Assembly: GCA_964429005.1 (NCBI GenBank)
Contig: CAYSAJ010000006.1
Span: 1-64,000 of the forward strand
Length of the DNA: 64,000 nucleotides
DNA from: JACRBE01 sp964429005
GTDB lineage: Bacteria > Chlamydiota > Chlamydiia > Chlamydiales > JACRBE01
Direction of reading: 5' to 3'
The translations under genes and the position numbers were made by a program. The notes beneath the pieces were generated by a model. That model was not told the DNA's origin. It saw nothing but the letters and a program-made list of their open reading frames with translations, and searched no databases. Shown here in pieces: positions 7,822 through 16,665 of the stretch (the stretch's first letter is position 1; each line of letters opens with the position of its first letter).

Positions 7822-8367
7822 ATGAAGATTACACCGCTATCGCGCTTGACTGATGTCCAACGCATTACCTTAGATCGCTTCGAAGACTCTCGAGGTTTTT
7901 TTTTAGAAGCTTCCAGTATCCGAAAACTTTCTGATCTCGGAATTCAAGATGCATTTGTGCAATGTAATCATTCATATTCAAAAAAAGATGTCATTCGAGG
8001 CATGCATTTCCAATCTGCTCCAGGGCAAGCGAAATTAGTGTATGTTCCTATAGGTTCTATTTACGATGTTGTCGTAGACATCCGTGAAGGATCCTCTACT
8101 TTCGGCCAATGGGAGAGTGCTCTTTTATCACAAGATGTTCCTTCCATGCTCTATATCCCAGTTGGCTTCGCTCATGGCTTTTGTGTTACAAGCTCTGAGG
8201 CGCACGTTTTTTATTGGGTTTCTTCTTATTATGATCCTGCAACAGAAAAAAGTTTTTCTTATTGTGATGCAGAAATCAAAATAGAGTGGCCCGCGCAAAA
8301 ACCCATTGTTTCAACCCGCGATCAAACCAGTCCGTCGTTCCAGGAGATGATTTCATGTATTGGATAG
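7822..8367 (+). CDS. rfbC: dTDP-4-dehydrorhamnose 3,5-epimerase family protein
   Basis: 181-aa cupin of the RmlC family. Diagnostic stretches are EDSRGFFLEA (residues 21-30), CNHSYSKKDVIRGMHFQ with the catalytic His at 62, and IPVGFAHGFCV. It acts in nucleotide-sugar synthesis, epimerising a 4-keto-6-deoxy sugar. It is the first gene of an overlapping cluster rfbC-rfbD-rfbB-kdsB-like; the thymidylyltransferase rfbA is not in the window. The epimerase specificity (RmlC versus other dTDP-sugar epimerases) is not certain. Confidence 0.88.
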   Translation: MKITPLSRLTDVQRITLDRFEDSRGFFLEASSIRKLSDLGIQDAFVQCNHSYSKKDVIRGMHFQSAPGQAKLVYVPIGSIYDVVVDIREGSSTFGQWESALLSQDVPSMLYIPVGFAHGFCVTSSEAHVFYWVSSYYDPATEKSFSYCDAEIKIEWPAQKPIVSTRDQTSPSFQEMISCIG

Positions 8368-9212
8368 TTGGTAAAAAAGGGATGCTAGCCCAAGCTTTAG
8401 CAGAAGAGTTTAAAAAAAAATCTATTCCGTTTATTGCGACTTCATCTTCCGAAGTTGATATCAGTGATATGGATCAAGTAGATCGATTCATGAGCACTCA
8501 TTCTTGTTCATATATCATTAATGCTGCAGCGTTCACAAATGTAGATCATTGTGAGGAAAATCCTGACAAAGCGTTTGCAATCAATGCCGCGGGTCCAAAA
8601 CATCTAGCAATTATCGCCCAAGAAAACGGCGCAAAATTAATCCATATTTCCACAGACTATGTCTTTGATGGATGTGCCGATAAACCTTATACCGAAAACG
8701 ATACATGTCATCCCGTAAATGTCTATGGCATGACTAAACTCTACGGAGAGCAAAGCATTGAGCGTGATAATGATCATTATTGCATCATCCGAACCTCTTC
8801 TCTCTATGGCCCTTTTGGGCATAATTTCCCTGAAAGAATTCGTGATTTGCTCAAAGTGAGGCCCTCTATTTCTGTTGTACAAGATCAAATAGCTTGCCCC
8901 ACTTATGTTCGTGATCTTGTTGAGGCTCTACTTTTACTAAAAGATTCTGAAGGGATCATTCATTTTGCAAACAAAGGTGGCGTATCTCGTTTTGGATGGG
9001 CAGAATATATTTTTCAGCTATGCAAAGAGAGGAATATGAAGGGGATCGTTTGCAAAGAACTGGTTCCTGTAGAATCAAACCTTGTTAAGACAATAGCTAT
9101 GCGACCTCTTTACACAGAATTATCAACAAATAAATACGTTTCTTTGACAAAATCTCATCCAAGAGATTGGAAAGTCGCCTTCAAAGAATATTGGGAGAGC
9201 ATGCCATGTTAG
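8355..9212 (+). CDS. rfbD: dTDP-4-dehydrorhamnose reductase family protein
   Basis: RmlD-type NAD(P)-dependent SDR of 285 aa. The nucleotide-binding turn is degenerate (IVGKKGMLAQAL). NAAAFTNVD, ISTDYVFDG and catalytic YGMTK (YxxxK) follow in the correct order. I chose ATG 8355 (MYWIVGKKG), preceded by AGGAG, over the upstream GTG because the family begins here. It overlaps rfbC by 13 bases and rfbB by 7. The expected product would be a dTDP-6-deoxyhexose such as rhamnose for the surface polysaccharide. Confidence 0.88.
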   Translation: MYWIVGKKGMLAQALAEEFKKKSIPFIATSSSEVDISDMDQVDRFMSTHSCSYIINAAAFTNVDHCEENPDKAFAINAAGPKHLAIIAQENGAKLIHISTDYVFDGCADKPYTENDTCHPVNVYGMTKLYGEQSIERDNDHYCIIRTSSLYGPFGHNFPERIRDLLKVRPSISVVQDQIACPTYVRDLVEALLLLKDSEGIIHFANKGGVSRFGWAEYIFQLCKERNMKGIVCKELVPVESNLVKTIAMRPLYTELSTNKYVSLTKSHPRDWKVAFKEYWESMPC

Positions 9213-10225
9213 TGACAGGGGGAATGGGATTTATTGGTTCAGCGTTCATTCGTTATGTATTGCTGGAAAAAAATCTTACAGCCCCTTTAGTTAATCTTGA
9301 CATTATGAGCTATGCTGCAAACCCAGAAAATGTAAAAGATGTATCGGGCAATCCCAATTATCATTTTGTCCAAGGAGCAATTCAAGATGGAAATCTTTTA
9401 GAAAGGCTCTATGCAGAGTTTGCATTTTCTACAATCGTCCATTTCGCAGCAGAAACCCATGTAGATAACAGTATAGTCAATCCTAGATCGTTTGTGGATA
9501 CAAACATCTTGGGTACTTTTGAACTCCTGGAATTTGTAAGAAGACATCCAACTGTTCGTCTTCACATCATTTCCACAGATGAAGTGTATGGCTCCCTATC
9601 TCTAGAGGGGGTATTCACTGAGGAGAGCCCTTTTCGTCCTAACTCTCCTTATTCCGCTTCAAAGGCGGCTGCAGATCACCTAGCTCGTGCCTACTATCAA
9701 ACGTATAAATTGCCAATTACAATTTCTCATGCTTCAAACAATTATGGCCGTGGACAACACTCTGAAAAGCTCATTCCAAAAATCATCGCAAACCTAGAGG
9801 ATAAAAAACCTCTTCCCGTTTATGGATTGGGGCATAACGTAAGAGATTGGCTTTACGTTGAGGATCATGCTGAAGCGATTTATCTCCTTTTGCAGAATGC
9901 AAAAATGGGAAGTAGTTATAACGTCGGCGGAGATAACGAGTGGCGCAATATTGACCTCATTCATTTACTGATAGAGCTTTTTGCTGAAATGAGAAACAAA
10001 GATCCCCATGAACTTACTAACCTCATTCAATTTGTTTCCGATAGGCCGGGGCACGACTTGCGCTACGCTCTCTCAAATGCTAAAATGGTCAACGATTTCT
10101 CTTGGACTCCTCACCATTCGATGATAGAAGGGCTACGCAAAACTCTAAATTGGTATCTCAATGAAAAAAGAACAAATCTTATGTGTAATTCCAGCACGTT
10201 TGAAATCCACTCGCTTTCCTCATAA
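9206..10225 (+). CDS. rfbB: dTDP-glucose 4,6-dehydratase family protein
   Basis: Extended SDR of 339 aa: TGGMGFIGSAFIR NAD-binding loop at the N-terminus, HFAAETHVDNS, STDEVYGSL, catalytic YSASK, and NNYGRGQ...EKLIPK, all RmlB signatures. It converts dTDP-glucose to the 4-keto-6-deoxy sugar used by RfbC and RfbD. ATG 9206 overlaps the rfbD stop by 7 bases with GGGAG upstream. The 3' end overlaps the following kdsB-like gene by 65 bases, which is unusually long and gives this protein an atypical C-terminal tail. Confidence 0.92.
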   Translation: MLVTGGMGFIGSAFIRYVLLEKNLTAPLVNLDIMSYAANPENVKDVSGNPNYHFVQGAIQDGNLLERLYAEFAFSTIVHFAAETHVDNSIVNPRSFVDTNILGTFELLEFVRRHPTVRLHIISTDEVYGSLSLEGVFTEESPFRPNSPYSASKAAADHLARAYYQTYKLPITISHASNNYGRGQHSEKLIPKIIANLEDKKPLPVYGLGHNVRDWLYVEDHAEAIYLLLQNAKMGSSYNVGGDNEWRNIDLIHLLIELFAEMRNKDPHELTNLIQFVSDRPGHDLRYALSNAKMVNDFSWTPHHSMIEGLRKTLNWYLNEKRTNLMCNSSTFEIHSLSS

Positions 10226-10927
10226 GGTTATAGAGTCAATCCAAGGCAAACCTTTGGTTCAATGGGTCTATGAGGCAGCTTTGAATTCAGATTTTTTTTC
10301 TGATGTGATCATCGCTATTGATAGCAAAGAAACACAGAATGTGGTCGAGTCGTTCAAAGGAAAGTATGAGTTTACTTCTCCTGATTGTCCGACGGGAACA
10401 GCGCGTACTGCTGAAGTCGTGAAAAGGATGAAAAATTCTCCTGAAATCATCCTCAATTGGCAGGCAGATGCACCACTTGTGAACAGGTCCATGCTAGAAT
10501 CTACTTTTTCGAGTTTTGATCCTGAAATTGGAGTGTGGACCCTGAAAAAAGCGATTACTTCNNNNNNNNNNATGAAGATGTTGTGAATCCAAACGTTGTA
10601 AAAGTAGTTACAGATCACTCTTGCAGAGCTCTATATTTTTCAAGAGCACCGATTCCCTATATCCGAAATCAGTCTGAATCTCAGCCGATTTTACCTTACT
10701 TCAAACATATTGGGCTGTATGCGTTTCGCAGAGAAGCATTATTAAAAATAGATGAACTGCCTCAGTCTGACTTAGAACAAATAGAAATGCTTGAGCAGCT
10801 TAAGTTCCTCTATCATGGGATAAAAATCCATGTGGGAACAACAACTCATGAATCAATAGAAATTGATACTAAAGAAGATGCTGAAAAAGTATCTAAATAT
10901 CTCTCTTCTGAAGTCTTCGTAAGTTAA
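10161..10927 (+). CDS. KdsB-family cytidylyltransferase, interrupted by an assembly gap
   Basis: 3-deoxy-manno-octulosonate (or related sugar acid) cytidylyltransferase family. VIPARLKSTRFPHK at the N-terminus, CPTGTARTAEV, and WQADAPLV in place of the usual QGDEP are seen before the gap; NPNVVKVV and LYFSRAPIPY after it. The two halves lie in different frames only because 10 Ns stand for an unknown length; a true gap of 8 (or 11) bases would join them at about 255 aa. It could serve Kdo for lipid A or a different acidic sugar, given its dTDP-sugar neighbours. Not a pseudogene on this evidence. Confidence 0.82.
10562..10571. other. Assembly gap (10 N)
   Basis: Ten undetermined bases inside the KdsB-family gene. 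The downstream reading frame does not match a 10-base gap, so the number is a placeholder. Confidence 0.99.
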
Positions 10928-10935
10928 AAACTCAA

Positions 10936-11784
10936 TTACATCGTCGCTTTTATATGCGCTTCATCCGGCAAAGGTTTAAGGCCAGCAGCAGAATTCTCTT
11001 CAGAATCCAATTCACCTTCTTCAATATAAAGGGAACTCATCATCAAAGGAACTAAATCAGGACAATTTTTTTCAGCTAAAGAGAGCGTTAACAGATCAGG
11101 CAAAACATGGGCAACTTCTATACAAATTTTAGCAAGATCACCTTTACCCGATTTAACGAGCTCATCAAGTGTTTTGGTAGATGGAAATAGGGAATTTGAT
11201 GTAAAAAATAGAAGCATCTGTCTGAACTCTTCATTTGTTCCTCTAAAACAGGGAATAATATCATGAATCAGCTCCTCTTCCATCCGAGAGTAATTTTCTT
11301 GTCTTACATCATCAAGCATAGTCCAGCTAGGCTCAATTTTTCTTAAACACTCAAGCAGGTGAGCTGGCTCATGTTGAGCAATAAAGCACAGTTGAGACAT
11401 CAATCTTGGGTACAATCGTATTGAACGATCTTTTTTTTGCTTCAGACACCTCGCAGTTTCGGAAACGAAGGGAGTAGCTGCAACTTGAACTGGGGCTTCT
11501 GCGGCAGCTCTTAATGTGGGCACGAGGGAACAGGTCAGAGGTAGTCCGCCTCTAATGGAGAGAGCTCGAGCAGACGATTTTTCAGGAAAAACAGTAACAT
11601 CTTCCACTCTGTTTTCCAGAGGGGTTATAACGGGGGGGACTAGAAGAGATGAGGTAAGGGGGAGATTCGGAATATGGGGTGTCATAAGAAGAGATAAGGT
11701 GAGAGGTAGAGCGGGGGAGGAACCTCCCGATTCTTCCACGGGAGTGCAAGGCATTGAAAATATCTCTGAAGATGAATTAATCAT
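10936..11784 (-). CDS. Putative effector: disordered N-terminus, ankyrin-like C-terminus (paralogue A)
   Basis: 282 aa. Residues 1-120 are Pro/Ser/Thr/Leu-rich and contain three copies of an LPLTxSL motif (starting at residues 26, 41 and 81). The C-terminal part (about 140-260) is helical and aligns over about 110 residues with the next gene, e.g. EFRQMLLFF...LFPSTKTLDELV...VLPDLLTL; the TLDxLxxxGxxxxAxxxIxxxxxxPDL pattern resembles a degenerate ankyrin repeat. No signal peptide. AAGG precedes the start. Low-complexity N-terminus plus eukaryote-like repeats suggest a secreted host-interaction protein; this is inference. Confidence 0.75.
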   Translation of the reverse strand: MINSSSEIFSMPCTPVEESGGSSPALPLTLSLLMTPHIPNLPLTSSLLVPPVITPLENRVEDVTVFPEKSSARALSIRGGLPLTCSLVPTLRAAAEAPVQVAATPFVSETARCLKQKKDRSIRLYPRLMSQLCFIAQHEPAHLLECLRKIEPSWTMLDDVRQENYSRMEEELIHDIIPCFRGTNEEFRQMLLFFTSNSLFPSTKTLDELVKSGKGDLAKICIEVAHVLPDLLTLSLAEKNCPDLVPLMMSSLYIEEGELDSEENSAAGLKPLPDEAHIKATM

Positions 11785-11899
11785 AATAACCTTAGAATTA
11801 TTAATATATATTATATAATAAAGATTATTTTAACTCAATGGATTTTTTGAGTCATAAAAAGATTTAAGTCTTTAGTTTACAATTAATTACGAAGTTGTT

Positions 11900-12970
11900 T
11901 TAGAGGCCTGGTGGGCTTTCCACGTAACCATGGTGCGATAGAAAACGCACAGTTGCTACAAAGACGGGATCTGAGGCTATCGATATGTGATTGACCAAAT
12001 CTTGGAGCTCTTCCCTTCCAATCGCATGCACTAGTTCTCCCAAAAGCTCATTTCTATACCTAGCGGCTAAGTAAAATGTACTTAGATCAGGGATTACATT
12101 ACCTTTATGAATTAAGATTCGTGCAGAATCGACATGGCCAGCTAAAATCAATACATCGAGAGTTCGAGTTTCAGGAAATACGCCATAGGCCATAAAGAAT
12201 TCTAGGAGCTCGCCGAATTCTGTTGGGCGATCTTTAAAATTTTTTGTTATGATGCGCAGAAGATGATCTTCCCAGTCGCTTTTCATTTGGCAAGAAGCAG
12301 AGATCGGTTCATCCTCAAGAATGACCCATTTGATTTTAACCAAGCAGTCCAAAAAAATATCAAATTTTAAGACATTAGATAATGCGAAGAGCAAATCAGC
12401 ATTTTCATTAGTTTTCTTAATAGGATCTTTTGAAGATAAAAAGCCTGCAGCGATTAGAGTTGCCTCTGAAGCTGATAAGGGCTTGCAGTCCAAAGGACTG
12501 ATTTTAACGTCTGGCATTCCAGCAAAAAAGTTGATATGAGGTTTGGGTGTAGATCCAAAAGAAGGAGTGTGGACAAATCTTGTTGGAGAGTCAGTTGAAG
12601 CCGGAGTATCTCTATCAGCAGCAGAGCTTGAGCGAATTGAAGCTGGTGTTGGTAGGGGAGCTGTATCTCTTTCCCTTAAACCAGCATCTTTTAATATGGC
12701 TGTAATTCTTCTTGATTCCACAAGCTTTGCAGGTGATACAGTTGCTAAGCTCGGGGATGGCGAAGGAGAGGGGGCAGGAGAAACACTCCCTCCTAAAAGA
12801 GCAGTAAGAGCCGGTGGTATTGGATGGAGAATTGAAGATTCTAAAGTGTCGAAGACCAGCGGCGTAACAAGACGTCTGAGGGGGATGAATGTTCTGGGGC
12901 CTGTTCCTGCGCCTGCAGCAGCAGGTGAGCTTGTGTGAGGGGAGGCTTTGGGTCTTACAACAGGAATCAT
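11900..12970 (-). CDS. Putative effector: disordered N-terminus, ankyrin-like C-terminus (paralogue B)
   Basis: 356 aa, paralogous to the adjacent gene. Residues 1-150 are Ala/Pro/Ser-rich low complexity. The C-terminal 200 residues hold the shared domain: CLVKIKW, EFGELLEFF, VFPETRTLDVLILAGHVDSA, VIPDLSTFYLAARYRNELL, again ankyrin-like in spacing. The start has an AAGGAT ribosome-binding site. The two genes are in tandem with 115 bases between them, consistent with a local duplication followed by divergence of the N-terminal parts. No catalytic motif is visible. Confidence 0.75.
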   Translation of the reverse strand: MIPVVRPKASPHTSSPAAAGAGTGPRTFIPLRRLVTPLVFDTLESSILHPIPPALTALLGGSVSPAPSPSPSPSLATVSPAKLVESRRITAILKDAGLRERDTAPLPTPASIRSSSAADRDTPASTDSPTRFVHTPSFGSTPKPHINFFAGMPDVKISPLDCKPLSASEATLIAAGFLSSKDPIKKTNENADLLFALSNVLKFDIFLDCLVKIKWVILEDEPISASCQMKSDWEDHLLRIITKNFKDRPTEFGELLEFFMAYGVFPETRTLDVLILAGHVDSARILIHKGNVIPDLSTFYLAARYRNELLGELVHAIGREELQDLVNHISIASDPVFVATVRFLSHHGYVESPPGL

Positions 12971-13140
12971 AGTATCCTTCTTTTTTCCAAAATTTTAAGT
13001 AATTCGAAATTAATATGAAACCGTTAAAAATATAATTATTATAGATAATATTTATCTATTTAGTTTCCGCTGGATTTGTTAACTATAAAAATTTTAATTT
13101 GACTTAGGTTTTTTTTTAATCCTGTTTACTTAAATGGTGT

Positions 13141-13169
13141 TTGACATGCACAAACACTCGGATTACAAT
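13141..13169 (+). promoter_or_regulatory. Strong sigma-66/70 promoter of the suf operon
   Basis: Perfect TTGACA (13141-13146), 17-base spacer, TACAAT (13164-13169). The predicted start near 13176 leaves a leader of about 25 bases with an AGAAGGA ribosome-binding site before the sufB ATG at 13202. No obvious IscR- or Fur-type palindrome overlaps it. Confidence 0.75.
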
Positions 13170-13201
13170 TTCACTCAAAATGATTAGAAGGATTAAAAAA
13201 T

Positions 13202-14641
13202 ATGTCAACTCAGGAGCTGTTACAAGAAAGAGCTGATTACAAGTATGGCTTTGTAACACCCATTGAATCTGAAAAATTGGCTAAAGGCCTTAGCGAAGAT
13301 GTCATCCGTCAAATTTCTGCGCTGAAAGATGAACCAGAGTTTTTACTCAAATTTCGGTTAGAAGCTTTTCGGTTATGGCAAGATATGACAGAACCTACTT
13401 GGCCTAATGTAGACTATCCGCCAATCGATTTTCAAGATATTAGTTACTACTCTGCTCCCAAGAAAAAACAATCTTTAGACAGCCTCGATGAAGTAGATCC
13501 TGAAATTTTGAAAACCCTTGAAAAATTAGGGGTTCCTGTTGATGAGCAAAAAAGACTTATGAATGTCGCTGTTGATGTTGTATTTGACTCTGTTTCGCTA
13601 GGTACTACATTTCGTAAAACTCTAGAAGAAGCTGGGGTTGTTTTATGCTCAATCAGTGAGGCGGTTCATAAATATCCTCATCTCATAGAAAAATACCTAG
13701 GAACGATTGTTCCACCAACTGACAACTTTTATGCTGCCTTAAACTCTGCTGTTTTTTCCGACGGATCCTTCGTTTATGTCCCAAAAGGAGTAAAATGTCC
13801 TATTGAACTTTCTACCTATTTTAGAATTAATGAAAGAGATACAGGTCAATTCGAGCGCACCCTGATTATTGCAGAAGAAGGTTCTAGCGTAAGCTATTTG
13901 GAAGGTTGTACTGCACCCGCTTTCGATACCAATCAACTTCATGCTGCGGTTGTAGAGCTCATCGCTCTTGATCATGCCGAAATCAAATACTCCACAGTAC
14001 AAAATTGGTATGCAGGTGATCCTAAAACAGGACTTGGCGGAATTTTCAATTTCGTCACAAAACGTGGTAAATGCCAAGGCAGGGGCTCGAAAATTTGCTG
14101 GACTCAGGTAGAAGCCGGAGCAGCAATTACCTGGAAATATCCCTCTTGTATATTATTAGGAGATGATTCTGTAGGCGAATTTTACTCAGTTGCTTTAACA
14201 AATGGTTTTATGCAAGCTGACACCGGTACAAAAATGATTCACCTTGGAAAAAATACGAAATCAACGATTGTTTCTAAGGGGATATCAGCTGACAAATCTC
14301 ACAATACCTATCGAGGAAAAGTTTTCATCTCTCCTCGAGCTGAGGGCGCTCGAAACTACACACAGTGTGATTCTATGCTCGTTGGTTGTGAATGTTCTGC
14401 AAACACATTCCCCTACATAGAAGTTTACAACTCTTCTGCTCAAATGGAGCATGAGGCCTCTACATCAAAAATGAACGAAGAGCAACTCTTTTATCTCCAG
14501 TCAAGAGGACTCACAAAAGAAGATGCTATTAACATGGTAGTTAGTGGATTTTGCAAAGAAGTCTTCGACGAACTTCCTTTAGAATTTGCGGCAGAAGCAA
14601 AAAAATTATTAACTTTAAAATTAGAAAACTCAGTGGGTTAA
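13202..14641 (+). CDS. sufB: Fe-S cluster assembly scaffold SufB
   Basis: 479 aa, full length. SufB builds Fe-S clusters on the SufBC2D complex in the cytosol. Typical sequence blocks are present: NFYAALNSAVFSDGSFVYVP, CPIELSTYFRIN, SYLEGCTAP, HLGKNTKSTIVSKGIS, ARNYTQCDSML and the C-terminal EHEASTSKMNEEQLFYLQSR (the conserved RGL/Glu region). First gene of sufB-sufC-sufD-sufS, the same order as Chlamydia CT684-CT687, driven by the promoter just upstream. Confidence 0.97.
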   Translation: MSTQELLQERADYKYGFVTPIESEKLAKGLSEDVIRQISALKDEPEFLLKFRLEAFRLWQDMTEPTWPNVDYPPIDFQDISYYSAPKKKQSLDSLDEVDPEILKTLEKLGVPVDEQKRLMNVAVDVVFDSVSLGTTFRKTLEEAGVVLCSISEAVHKYPHLIEKYLGTIVPPTDNFYAALNSAVFSDGSFVYVPKGVKCPIELSTYFRINERDTGQFERTLIIAEEGSSVSYLEGCTAPAFDTNQLHAAVVELIALDHAEIKYSTVQNWYAGDPKTGLGGIFNFVTKRGKCQGRGSKICWTQVEAGAAITWKYPSCILLGDDSVGEFYSVALTNGFMQADTGTKMIHLGKNTKSTIVSKGISADKSHNTYRGKVFISPRAEGARNYTQCDSMLVGCECSANTFPYIEVYNSSAQMEHEASTSKMNEEQLFYLQSRGLTKEDAINMVVSGFCKEVFDELPLEFAAEAKKLLTLKLENSVG

Positions 14642-14644
14642 TGC

Positions 14645-15403
14645 ATGTTAGAAATCAAAAACCTTAAAGCGAGCATTGAAGGAAAAAAGATTCTCGGAAA
14701 TTTTTCTCTATCGGTAAAGCCTGGAGAAATTCATGCGATCATGGGACCTAACGGAGCTGGAAAATCGACCCTTGCTAAAGTCTTAGCAGGACATCCTTCC
14801 TATGAATCTGATGCGGATCTTCTGCAATTTCAAGGGCGTGATTTGATTGAACTAGAACCAGAATATAGGGCTCATTTGGGCCTTTTTATGAGCTTCCAAT
14901 ATCCTATTGAAGTTCAAGGGATCAGTAATTTCGAGTTCCTTTATAGCGTTTTTAATGCAAAAAGAAAAACTTCCGGAGAAGGGGAAATGAGCAGAGATGA
15001 GTTCGATCATCACCTTCAGGCCATTCTCCACAAATATAAGATACCTCCTCGCTTTCTAGACCGCGATTTAAATTCAGGCTTTTCTGGAGGAGAAAAGAAA
15101 AAAAATGAACTCCTTCAAATGGCTGTCCTCGATCCAACTCTCGCTATTCTTGATGAGACAGATTCAGGGCTTGATATCGATGCTCTTCGCACTGTCGCAG
15201 AAGGAATCAATACCTTCATGACGCCCCACAAATCCCTTATATTAATTACTCACTACCAGAGACTTCTAGACTATGTAGAACCTGATTTTGTTCATGTAAT
15301 GAAAGAGGGTCAAATTATCCTCTCAGGGGGTAAAGAGCTCGCTCTTGAACTTGAACAAAAAGGCTATGATTGGATTGTTGCTCAGGAGGCAGGGGTATGC
15401 TAA
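14645..15403 (+). CDS. sufC: Fe-S assembly ATPase SufC
   Basis: 252-aa ABC-type ATPase. Walker A GPNGAGKST at residues 34-42, the SufC-variant signature FSGGEKKKNELLQ, Walker B ILDETDSGLDIDAL and the switch His in LITHY. It energises the SufBD scaffold. Three bases separate it from sufB; its stop overlaps the sufD start. Confidence 0.97.
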   Translation: MLEIKNLKASIEGKKILGNFSLSVKPGEIHAIMGPNGAGKSTLAKVLAGHPSYESDADLLQFQGRDLIELEPEYRAHLGLFMSFQYPIEVQGISNFEFLYSVFNAKRKTSGEGEMSRDEFDHHLQAILHKYKIPPRFLDRDLNSGFSGGEKKKNELLQMAVLDPTLAILDETDSGLDIDALRTVAEGINTFMTPHKSLILITHYQRLLDYVEPDFVHVMKEGQIILSGGKELALELEQKGYDWIVAQEAGVC

Positions 15404-16665
15404 TCGATACCTTGCATGAACAGCATGAAAAAGTGAATTTGGAAGATCGAAAAAAAGTAGCTTCGATCAAAAAACTCGCTTGGGATCGCTTTATCCAAAT
15501 CGGGTTACCTACGAAAAAATCGGAAGGATTTGAATACCTTCCTTTAGAAGGATTCGCAAGGCAGGAATTTTCTCACTATCACAATGCTTCATCTTGCTTT
15601 GATGATGAAATCATTGAGAAAAACATCGATCCTGATTGCTCTTATTCCTATATTGTTATGGTCGACGGAGAATATTCTCCTGAACTATCAAGTTTCGACG
15701 ATGAATTAATTCATGTTCAAACACTTGAGGAGGCTTATCAAACTTTTGGCACCTCTTTAAGAGGAAAAATGGCGGAAGACATTAGTAAAACAGATAATCC
15801 TTTTACTTTGCTCAACATGGCTCTTTTTGAAGAAGGGATTTTCGTTTCTATAGCAAAACAAGCTCGTTTATTAGCCCCGCTTCAAATTTTGCATATTGTG
15901 ACACAATCGAGAATTCTTCACCCCCGAGTCTACTTATATTTAGGAAGAGAATCGGAAGGAAAAGTTTTAACAAGAACCATTATTAACTCTGAAAATCCTG
16001 TTTGGGTCAATGAGTGTATTGAAGTGTGGCTCGAAGAAAAAGCTCATTTAAATCATACAGATATTAGCATATTGAATGAGGACCATCACTACTATGTTTC
16101 TTCGGTGGAAGCTTCGGTTAAGCAAAAAGCAGATTACACTGCCTATATCGCAACGAATGGGTCTGCTATTGTGCGAAAATCTTATCATGAAGATCTTAAG
16201 GGTATCGAAGCCTCTAGCCAATTAAAAGGGCTGGCCTCATTAAAGAAAAATCACCACGCCCATATCTTTACTCATTTCCAGCATTCAGCTGAAAGAACGA
16301 ACTCACAGCAACACATGAAAGCGATGCTTGAAGACAAATCAAGATTTAGCTTTGATGGAAAAATTTTTGTAACTCAGCAAGGGCTATATTCTGAAGCCTA
16401 TCAACTCAATAATAATTTTCTTCTCTCTGATCAAGCAGCCGCATTTAGTAAGCCTAATCTCGAAATTTTTGCAGATGATGTCAAAGCTTCCCATGGATGT
16501 ACTACAGCAAAGATTTCAGAAGAAGAAATGTTCTATCTCACTTCTAGAGGGCTTGCTAAGGACGATGCAAAAAAGCTGCTTATTAAAGCATTTTTAGAAG
16601 AAATTCTTCATGAAATCCCTCTTAAAGGTGCGCGTGATGTCGTCAAAGATGCTTTTAGAATCTGA
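15397..16665 (+). CDS. sufD: Fe-S cluster assembly protein SufD
   Basis: SufD, SufB's partner in the scaffold, 422 aa. The C-terminal half carries HIFTHFQHSAERTNSQQHMKA-type and ASHGCTTAKISEEEMFYLTSRGL motifs with the conserved His/Cys region. ATG 15397 overlaps the sufC stop and has a strong AGGAGGC ribosome-binding site at 15384-15390; an upstream in-frame ATG at 15370 is unlikely. The N-terminal half is divergent, as usual for SufD. Confidence 0.95.
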   Translation: MLIDTLHEQHEKVNLEDRKKVASIKKLAWDRFIQIGLPTKKSEGFEYLPLEGFARQEFSHYHNASSCFDDEIIEKNIDPDCSYSYIVMVDGEYSPELSSFDDELIHVQTLEEAYQTFGTSLRGKMAEDISKTDNPFTLLNMALFEEGIFVSIAKQARLLAPLQILHIVTQSRILHPRVYLYLGRESEGKVLTRTIINSENPVWVNECIEVWLEEKAHLNHTDISILNEDHHYYVSSVEASVKQKADYTAYIATNGSAIVRKSYHEDLKGIEASSQLKGLASLKKNHHAHIFTHFQHSAERTNSQQHMKAMLEDKSRFSFDGKIFVTQQGLYSEAYQLNNNFLLSDQAAAFSKPNLEIFADDVKASHGCTTAKISEEEMFYLTSRGLAKDDAKKLLIKAFLEEILHEIPLKGARDVVKDAFRI

